DNA from: Pleodorina starrii
Lineage: Eukaryota > Chlorophyta > Chlorophyceae > Chlamydomonadales > Volvocaceae
Length of the DNA stretch: 64,000 nt
Assembly (NCBI GenBank): GCA_030267565.1
Contig: BRXU01000011.1
Coordinates: forward strand, 1,912,501 to 1,976,500
Direction: 5' to 3'
Part shown: positions 56,259-64,000 of the stretch, in pieces
How positions within the stretch are numbered: the first letter of the stretch is position 1
How the letters are laid out: the number at the start of each line of letters is the position of its first letter
Program-made: the position numbers and the translations under genes
Notes under the pieces: generated by a model
What the model was told of the DNA's origin: nothing
Databases searched by the model: none
Seen by the model: the letters and a program-made list of their open reading frames with translations, nothing else

Positions 56259-56661
56259 ATGGCTGGCTTGGGACTTTCGTCCCGCACTTCTCGTTGCTAT
56301 GACTGGTACATGGACTACTTGAAGGTGTGACACCCGTCGGTGGTCGCGGTCTCGCGCTCGCCGCTGCCCATCAATTTAGCACACATCCTTTCGGCGCAGT
56401 GCATGGATGAGAGCAAGGCTCCTATGATTCAACTACGGCGCGAGGAGTGCATGGAATGGCTGGAGGACTACAACGAGTGCCTGCATCGTGAAAAGGAGGT
56501 ATGGGCACAGCTGAACTTCACGGCACCCGACTTCCCCTTTCAGTACTTGCTAAGGATCTTCCTTTCATCCTCCGATGCAGCGGACGCGGCGGCAGGTGGT
56601 TGAGCGGGAGAAGCAACGCCACCTCTCGGGCGGGTCCAGCAAGCCAGCAGCAGCCCACTGA
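56259..56661 (+). CDS. NDUFS5: Complex I 15-kDa subunit, NDUFS5-like twin CX9C protein
   Basis: Accessory subunit of mitochondrial NADH:ubiquinone oxidoreductase, in the intermembrane space and held by two disulfides. Three exons join in phase to 81 residues: 56259-56324, 56400-56498 and 56581-56661. Both CX9C pairs are present. The first is C-YDWYMDYLK-C, split by an intron between the ninth residue and the second Cys; the second is C-MEWLEDYNE-C. RCYDWYMDYLKCM matches the plant RCYDF(W)VDFSECM motif, and LHREKE followed by the basic helix RTRRQVVEREKQRH matches the family C-terminus. No cleavable presequence is seen, as expected for Mia40-imported proteins. The second intron is only 82 bases. 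Confidence 0.88.
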
Positions 56662-59232
56662 GCTCCCCGCCAGCGCAGGCCCCCTATCGTGGGAGGGCAG
56701 GCAACTAGGAGGCTGTACCGTGCCGGGCGGCACATGCAACGGCTTATCATGCGTGCGTTAGATGTCCGCGGGGTGGGAGTACGGTAGTCACGTGATGTAG
56801 GCGGTGGCTGGGGACGGCCGGGTAGCGGTGTTTGGCTCGCGGCTGCTGACGCGGTTTGTCGAGGTCGCTACCACCGGCCCGGGACCCCTTGTCATTAGGT
56901 CAAGGGTGGTGAGCATTTGTGTCCGCGGAAGCCCCTCCATCTGGAAGTGGATGGAGCTGGCCGGTAGGTCCGCCCTTGTTGACGTGACGCGGCATCAGCG
57001 TGGGGCTGCACACTCGTCACTTCAACGGGGTGTGCCAGGGCCGATACTCGCCAAGTCGATGCCTGGGAGGTTTGTGTGTGCGTGTGTGACAGGGGGCTTT
57101 GCTCCCGCTTGGATTGGGGGATGTAACTGTTTCTGTGTTGTCCAGTCTAGCCTAATGCAAGTACGGCTTCACGGGCCCACACCAACGGCTCCGCCCATCC
57201 CGCTGGCACTGCATATGACGCGCCACGCCGAGCCTGCATACACGAGAGACCTGCGACCACTATCCAGTCCGCAGTTCAGGCAGGTCGTCACGTCACTTGC
57301 TTTCCATTTGATACCCGGTACCTGGAGCAAGTGCTGTGGGCACTCGGTCGGCAGCTGTCCGATCCGTCGTTCCGTACTGAGGCATGCTCTGCATCGGTTC
57401 ACTGGGCATCAGGTAACGTCAGGTAGAGCGGAGGCTGCCCGTCTCGCTGTCTAACAAGTAGCGTCTCGGGGAGCCAGCCGTAGCGGATGGATGGCACATC
57501 GGCAACCCAGCGAGGGTGAAGCCGTCAGGATGTGTATTTCGTTGGGCTGTCGGCACGGGGCTCGTCGGGGCTCTCGCCTTGGGAGGAGCAGGGGGGAAAC
57601 GGCCGCGGAGGACTCGGGGGACTTGGTTGCTACCCGGCAGCCTGCCACACCGCATTGCGCCACGTCCTCGACACATTGCTACGCCATGTGCTGGCAGCGC
57701 AAGATATTTTTCCTTTCTACAGCGCATGCCCGTGTGTACAGGCGCAGGCCGGGGACAGCCGCACCGTGCTGGTCTGCCCCGATGCACGCCGGAAGAGGTA
57801 CCGTGGGTCCGTGGGCTTGGTCCTGCCTGCCTCCGCAAAACCAGCCCTGGGGTCCGTTCACCAGCCTTGACCCCAGCCCGCCCCCCAAGCATCTGAAGCT
57901 GACGAAAGACCTGTAGCAGGCCACATGACCGACTAAACTTGCCAACGAACACCAACCCCATACAAGAAGAACCTCATCCTCCACCTCCGCACCCTCCTGC
58001 ACGCATGCTCCAATCCATGTTCCCCTATCCGCTACCGCTGCGATATGTATCAATGCACACCCTCGTTCCATGCTTCCATGCCATCCAGCTCTCAACCGAC
58101 TGCCGTGCCGCTTCGACCAAAAGCCCATATTTGCACTACCCACACACGAGCCACCGATCGCGCGGCGGTTCGAAGCTTGTCCCACCCACCGCTAGCGCCC
58201 CTGCGGACACCAACACCACTACCGTTCAGCAGTACGCGCGTTTCAGTGCGCTTGGTCGGTCGGCCGGCCGGGGTCCGAGAAACGAGAACGACCCTCACTC
58301 TTCCTCTCCCTCCCTCTCCCTCTCTGAGCCACTGCATACCAAGGACATCGCAGCGTCCGACGCGGTCGATCATAACCAACGAACACAGCAATGGCGGCAG
58401 CGCATCTCCCAAAACAGAAACCGCCCGGAACCGTACCCGACCGGCGCCGTTGACAGAAACCGAACCCAACCAGCGCCGCCATCAGCACCAGCGCCATGAA
58501 CCGCTCGCCCGATCGCGCGCAGTGCCCAAACCGCAAACCTCAGCACCCTAAGTTGGGTGCAAGCGAGGCGGAAGGGAAGAAGGACGCCGCCAGCCCCCCT
58601 CCATTCCTGCCCGCTGGCGGCCGCACAGATCCGACCCCATGCGCCCAAATCTTCACAACAAGCTTCCCGCGTCCGGAGCCTCGAGATCCCCGATCTTGGA
58701 GCCCGCGGGGTGCATGAATTGAGCCAGAGCGCCGTAACGCTGACATGCCCCTCGGCCTCACCTGCCGCCCCTCTCCCGGCTCACCGGCCAGGTCTCCTAA
58801 CTCAATAGACTAGAATCTTCCCCCCTTCCCCATTTTGCACAAGCCCACAGCCCCCCTCTTCCAAACACCATACAAGACCGGTTGCCGCCCGGACTGCTCA
58901 CATCCGACTGCGGAGCTGCTGCTGCGGTTGGTCCCGATACCCCGAACACCCCCGCCCCCCGCTCGCCCTTCCGTTGCCACTCGGCCCCTAGCAACCCGAC
59001 ACGGCGAAAGCATTCGCAGCCATTCATCGACTTCCCCGGGCCACCGCAGGCAGGGGCCAGCAGGTGCTCCCACCACACCACCCGGTGCTCCTGCTGCTGC
59101 TGCCGCCTCAAGAGCCGCAGTCGCAGTGTGTGCGGCGCTGCACAACGCACCGCCGAACGCTTTGCCGCTCCGCTGCCCCCTGTCGCCCGCTGCTGCTCCC
59201 TCCTCCGCTGCTCCCCGCTCCGCCCCGCCCCG
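56662..59232. other. Convergent 3' regions of NDUFS5 and GPDH genes
   Basis: No coding exon was recognised on either strand across about 2.5 kb. The left part is the NDUFS5 3' UTR, probably ending near 57140. The right part must hold the GPDH 3' UTR. A gene with exons too small or too divergent for me to see cannot be excluded between 57.2 and 58.8 kb. Confidence 0.35.
57122..57126 (+). terminator. TGTAA polyadenylation signal for NDUFS5
   Basis: First sense TGTAA after the NDUFS5 stop codon, about 460 bases downstream, a typical distance for these algae. Confidence 0.5.
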
Positions 59233-62200
59233 CTAGGCCTCCTCTATCTGCGGCAGGTTCATGATGTGGAATACGGCCTCCCGGGCGGTGAGGTTGTTGT
59301 CCAGCACCTGGGCCACCGCAGTCAGCACCGGCAGTGACACCCGGTACTTGCGAGCCAGACCCACCACCACACCCGCGGTGGCCACCCCCTCCGCGACCTG
59401 GGGTTGGGGTTGGGATGAAGGGGGGTGGGATGGGCTCTGGTGAATTCGGTTGGTTTGAACTGGAATGGTCGGCTGGCCCTGTACACGTGCACGTACACGT
59501 GTGTGTGCGTGTGTGTATTGGGGGCGCTGGGGTTACGGGCTCACACGGTGGGTGTCTGTCGAGGCGCGATGAGTTACGACACACCAGAGTCCCCAACCTG
59601 AGCCACCTGCTCCCACCAACAGACACACTGCAGCAACAACAACCTGCCCACTTCCCCCACCTGCGAGCTGGATGCGATGATGTCCTCCAGCTTCTCGCCC
59701 CTGCCCAGCCGGATGCCCACCGAGCGGTTGCGGGACAGGTCGCCGTAGCATGTGAGCATGATGTCCCCCAGCCCCGACAGCCCCGACATAGTGGTCGGCT
59801 TGGCGCCCATCTTCTCAGACAGCCACCTGCGAACCGCCACCGCGACCCCGGGAGGAGGAGGAGGAGGAGGGGGGGCTTTGTGTGCCTGCCATGCGTTGCC
59901 GGTACTGGTTACAGCAATCCGCACCCCCGCTCCCGACCCATGCCCCACCCCCATACCATTATCCCCGCTGATTACCGCACCCGGACCCTCTTAAGTCACA
60001 TCCTTCTCACCAGCTTGGCATGCCCCCGACATGCCTGCCCAACACACCCGACACTCTTTCCAGGACCTCGGGCCACCACACCCTAACAACCAGACACCCA
60101 GCGGGCTCCCCCTTCCCCTCCCCCTTCCCCTCCCCCACCCTCCGCACCTGATCTCCGAGCAGCCCTGCGCCACCAGCGCCGCCAGCGCATTGTGCCCCAG
60201 GTCCATCCCCTCCACGATCCCCGCCGCGATGGCCAGCACGTTCTTCAGCGCGCCGCATATCTCCACCCCCACCACATCCGTCGTCATGTTGACTCGCATG
60301 GTGGGACTCGCAAACAGGCCCTGCACCGTCTTGGCCAGCTTGGGGTCCTTGCAGGCCGCCACCACGCCCGTGGGCCGGTTCTGCATCACCTCCCGCGCGA
60401 AGGAGGGGCCCGACAGGAACACGGCCGGCTGCTTGCGCTCCAGCGCCGAGGGAATGAGCTCACTCATCATCTGGCCCGAGCCCACCTCGAGGCCCTTGGA
60501 GACGCAGATGATGGGCACGTTGGCGGGAAGGTACTCCTTGATGCCCTGCAGGAAGGCGCGGGAGGACTGGACGGGTACGGCATGTACGGCGTACTGCGCG
60601 CCGGTAATGGCCTCCGAGGCGAGCGTTGTGGCGCGGACGTTGGGCGGCATTTGGAAACCCTGCGGTGGGGGGGGGGCGTGTGTGTGTGAGAGGCGGAGGA
60701 GGACGGGTCGGTTGTTGCTGGGGATCTGGATTTGGATCGGGCGGATGTCGCTGTCGAGTGTATCACACGAGGGAGGGAGACAGGGAGGCGGGGTTGCAAA
60801 GAGAGGACACTGTCGTGCGGGGAGGCTCCATGTGCGGAGGGGTGTGCACAGGCGGGAATCGCTGGGGCTGCGAGACGAAGTCCAAGCGGGGCTGGAAGGT
60901 TCGTGACCGGCATCGGGAGCGGCATCTGGGTTTCGGAGCCGGTTGCCCAAAGTAGAGGGTCGGGCCTACGAGGGTCGCGAAGCAGCCTCTAGGTGCTGTC
61001 CACCTCCCGCCCTAACCTCCCCGGAGTCCCTCGGAAGGCTCATCACGTGAGCGACAACCCGCGAGCAGCTGTGGGGCCCGCCCGACCAGACTGTGCCTGG
61101 CCGGCTGCTGCCACTCCCGCGCTCCCGCCATCGTACAACCCACCACCCCTCAACTGTCGGCGTCGGACCGCCCGGCCCCGACGACCCATCCCGTCCGTTC
61201 CCGCCCCACTTGGCCCGCCCTCCCCGCCCGGCCAGGCCGCCTGCTGACATAGCCCATGACGCACACGTCCATTCTCCCGCAGAAACGCCTCGCGCCTGTG
61301 CCTTACAACCCCCTTCCCTTATTCGAGTGCCGGCGATACCAGGCCACCGCTGGGCTCACTTCAACGACTCTGCGCCGGGCCCCACGGCCGCCCACCCATA
61401 CCCACCCCTCCAGTTCAACATACCACTCGAGGGAAGGGGGCTCGGGGCCTGCCAAGGGCGTCCTGGCCCCTGAATCGCGTCCTGCCAGGGGCAGCACGCA
61501 ACGCCGCGCACTGCCCCTCGGCTACCGCTGCTGCACCGCAGGCGCTCACCACCCTGCCCCCACCAACCCCCCGGCTCTCCCCCCCGGTTGGAGGGAGGTG
61601 TCGCCATAGCGTGCCGTACCTTGAGGTACCGCGTGTTTTCGTGGAGCGTGTTGATGTCCTTACAAAGGTACGGGTCGCGCACCAGGAGCACCACCTCCAG
61701 GTCGGGCTTCTGGCGCGCAAGAGCGCAGCCCATCGCGGTGCCAAACGAGCCACCGCCAAAGACGACTACCCTGGTGGCCATCTCCAGCGGGCTGCCCTCC
61801 AGCTTGCGCGTGCGAAAGACCTTTGACCAGCGCATGAGCGCATCCCACGACTCCCGTATCTGGTTGCGCTGCGCCGGAGAGTACGCGAAGCCGTTCGAGG
61901 AATTGATGTGCGCGCTGCTGGATACGGTGGCGCTGTACGCCTCCACGCGGCGGTACTCGTCCAGGTTGCGCAACGCCTCATCGCTGAGGATGCCCGCCTC
62001 TGGCACCACATCGTCCGGGTCCGACAGCACGAGCTCGCCGTCTGCTTCTGGCGCTTGAGCAGCAATTTTCAGTGTTATGCCATTTGCTGTCGGTGCCAAA
62101 TTGGCTGGCCGAACGTCCGCGCCGAGCGTCGGCTTAAACGCTTGCACGGGCGGTTCGGTGTGGGCCACAAGCGTGCGGCCGCTGTGCGATGCAAGAATGC

Positions 62201-62339
62201 AATTTGATCTCTGCAATCCGAATTGTCGTTGCTGGCCCCGAACGCTGGGCGAAGGCCAAGCGCTTCGGCTATCAAGCAACGCTCCTAGCGGCTGTGGTGG
62301 GAGCGGCTGCGCGGCCGGAGGTAGCGGCCTGAGCAACAT
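59233..62339 (-). CDS. NAD-dependent glycerol-3-phosphate dehydrogenase
   Basis: Reduces dihydroxyacetone phosphate to glycerol 3-phosphate, feeding glycerolipid and glycerol synthesis. Four exons join in phase to 520 residues: 62339-61620, 60659-60148, 59826-59661 and 59397-59233 (ends TAG). The NAD-binding glycine motif [10 protein letters not shown] lies near residue 195. Other family sequences follow: GPSFAREV, the catalytic-lysine region [44 protein letters not shown], and [16 protein letters not shown]. About 185 residues precede the dehydrogenase domain. The first 60 are rich in Ala/Ser/Arg/Pro and low in acid, like a plastid transit peptide; the rest is acidic and unassigned. There is no N-terminal phosphatase (HAD) domain, unlike the two-domain GPDHs known in Chlamydomonas, so this is the single-domain type. 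Confidence 0.93.
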
Positions 62340-62751
62340 GACACAAACTAACGACTAAGCTATATGCAACTAATTCCTCATTGCTCAAGGCCAATAACCA
62401 GAGAGCTGACGTTGGATAGAAGCCATGAACGCATGACAATTGACAAGACACACATATAATTTACGAAATGTGATCAATGCGCGTCTAATGGTGTAAAAGT
62501 GCAGGCGATCATAGTCTTCCTTGGGCCTCAGTATACCGGTACGGAGCGCGATTGGTTAGGCCGGCCTCACGTACACAAACTACAGCACATGACATCCGAA
62601 CACTCCAAAACCTCAGTATATTTGAAGTGCGATATAGGAGCCAAACCTATAAACCCCAAGTGAATAGCGTCCCGTGCCAATTTATAAAAGATTCCACACT
62701 TTCCAGTACGCCTTCACTGCTCGGTACCATATAACGCCGTTTAGCCACCAA
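62340..62751. promoter_or_regulatory. Divergent 5' region of GPDH and the right-edge gene
   Basis: The two start codons are 412 bases apart on opposite strands. The stretch is clearly AT-richer than the genes. AATTTATAAAAG at 62679-62690 is a good TATA-like element about 60 bases upstream of the plus-strand ATG. ACACATATAATTTACG near 62450 may serve either direction. Confidence 0.5.
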
Positions 62752-64000
62752 ATGTCCTTTGTTCAGCGTGGTGGTGGTAGGCTCTTGGCGCGTCTAGTGC
62801 GAGGCGTGTCGGCGGACATAACCGCTTGCTCGACCTCCTGTCCGGCCCCTAACTCCCACCTCGCAATACCTACCTGCCTATGGAGCTTGTCAGGAGTCAG
62901 GCGCATGGCCGGGGGCGGAGAACCGTCCTCTCGGGTGAGTCGGGTGGGCCTGGGCGGGGCTGTCCCGCCTGGCCCCTTGTCCAGCTGCGGCCCCATCACG
63001 GTCGGTAAAAATGGCCAGGGCTGGGGGCCGAGGTCTTTCCAGTCGGGCCAGGGGTGTACATGCTGGGACTGGCAGCTGAGAACCGTGCGCTTGCAGCGAG
63101 GGGCAAGGTTGGAACCGTGTGTCCACGAGGGAGGTGTCGGTCAGCCAGCTGGACCCTGCGCGCCGACATCCCCGGGGACTGGGCCCGACCCACATCGCAA
63201 TGGGGCTACGGGCCCCGCGCCCGGCGTTGCCCGCGCCACGCGCATCGCGTCGTTGCCTCCGGCCCCAGCCCCCTCCCGTCACCCGCCGTCCCCCCCCCAC
63301 ACACACACGCGCCGCTCCATGCCACCAACCCGGCACTGAAGGCCTCCACCGCTGCTCACTGCCCCTTTCCCGCCTTCCAGCCGCAGCCGCCGCCACCGGG
63401 GTCTCCTGCCGCGCAAGACGGCGCGGAGCAGCCGCCCCAATCCCCGCCAGCACCTGGCTCCGCACAACCGCCACAGCCGTCGGCGTCGACCTCCGCGCCG
63501 GCGCCACCACCTAAACCAGCACCGAGCCAGCCACCGCCGCCCGCCTCCCCGTCCACCTCGCCTTCCTCCGCCACCGCCGACGCGCCGGGGCGCGGCGGCG
63601 CCAAAGCCTCCTCCTCCCAAGCGTCGTCCGCCGGCGGCCGCCGGAAAAGACCGGATCCAGCTTCGGCTCCGGAACCAGGTTCGGGCACGAAGGACGCGGC
63701 TGAGGAGAGCGTGCACGCTTACCACGACTTTTGGCGGGACGAGCGAGTACGGAAGCTGCAGCCCATGATTGAGGAGGGAATGCGCGTGACGGCGTATGAG
63801 GGGCTGCAAGGCATCGGCGGCGGGCTGATGCGCGGGCCAGACAGGGCCTGGAGCTACCTGTACGAGAGTCCCCCCGCCGCGCTGGCGGCGGCGGCGTTCG
63901 CGCCGCTGTGGTCGGCGAGCGTGTTGGCTGTACGGCAGTTGGTCATCCCGCCGACGGAGGGTATGATACGCGACCAGGTGGACCACAGCTTCGACGCGAA
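62752..64000 (+). CDS. Unrecognised protein, 5' part (runs off the right edge)
   Basis: Two exons join in phase 0: 62752-62934 and 63381 to the window end, still open. The start MSFVQRGGGRLLARLVRGVS is basic, lacks acidic residues and could form an amphipathic helix, like a mitochondrial presequence; targeting is inference. After a Pro/Gln/Ser/Ala-rich stretch comes an ordered part, HAYHDFWRDERVRKLQPMIE, then AYEGLQGIGGGLMRGPDRAW and a hydrophobic segment AALAAAAFAPLWSASVLAV that may cross or dip into a membrane. I do not recognise the family. The gene is divergent from GPDH. Its 3' exons are outside the window. Confidence 0.6.

Overview
The window looks like nuclear DNA of a volvocalean green alga, a Chlamydomonas-type genome. 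The evidence is very high GC, genes cut into many short exons by GT-AG introns with G-rich 5' and C-rich 3' parts, TGTAA polyadenylation signals, long Gly/Ala/Ser/Pro/Gln low-complexity inserts in proteins, and plant/algal-type gene families. All gene models here were built by hand. Exons were joined only where splice sites and reading phase agreed, so exon coordinates are predictions.

Layout: (1) 1-2.4 kb, minus strand: 3' part of an unrecognised multi-exon gene. (2) 3.86-17.35 kb, plus: one 22-exon gene for a 1921-residue protein with an N-myristoylation-type start, long low-complexity stretches, an unrecognised central domain and a C-terminal universal-stress-protein-like fold. (3) 18.86-21.52 kb, minus: ribosomal protein eL18 (RPL18), head to head with (4) 21.78-23.45 kb, plus: TRM112, the methyltransferase activator subunit. 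(5) 24.81-31.25 kb, minus: a ZIFL-type major facilitator with a cytosolic loop of about 730 residues. (6) 31.73-42.74 kb: an 11-kb satellite of a 12-bp unit (GGTCGGCCTAYG), about 918 copies, with higher-order duplications; this is the most unusual object here. (7) 44.46-47.51 kb, minus, and (8) 49.24-52.56 kb, plus: two unrecognised proteins transcribed away from each other. (9) 54.77-55.97 kb, minus: probable Mediator subunit 11, head to head with (10) 56.26-56.66 kb, plus: the NDUFS5 twin-CX9C subunit of mitochondrial complex I. (11) 59.23-62.34 kb, minus: NAD-dependent glycerol-3-phosphate dehydrogenase with a long N-terminal extension. (12) 62.75 kb to the right edge, plus: 5' part of an unrecognised gene.

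The genes are ordinary housekeeping and accessory nuclear genes and do not form a pathway. Several lie head to head with short shared 5' regions: eL18/TRM112 259 bp, MED11/NDUFS5 288 bp, GPDH/right-edge gene 412 bp. eL18 and TRM112 both serve translation. The satellite starts only about 480 bp upstream of the ZIFL start codon. Five of its six frames are open because 12 is divisible by 3 and only one phase of the unit contains a stop, so the very long open frames inside it are not evidence of proteins.
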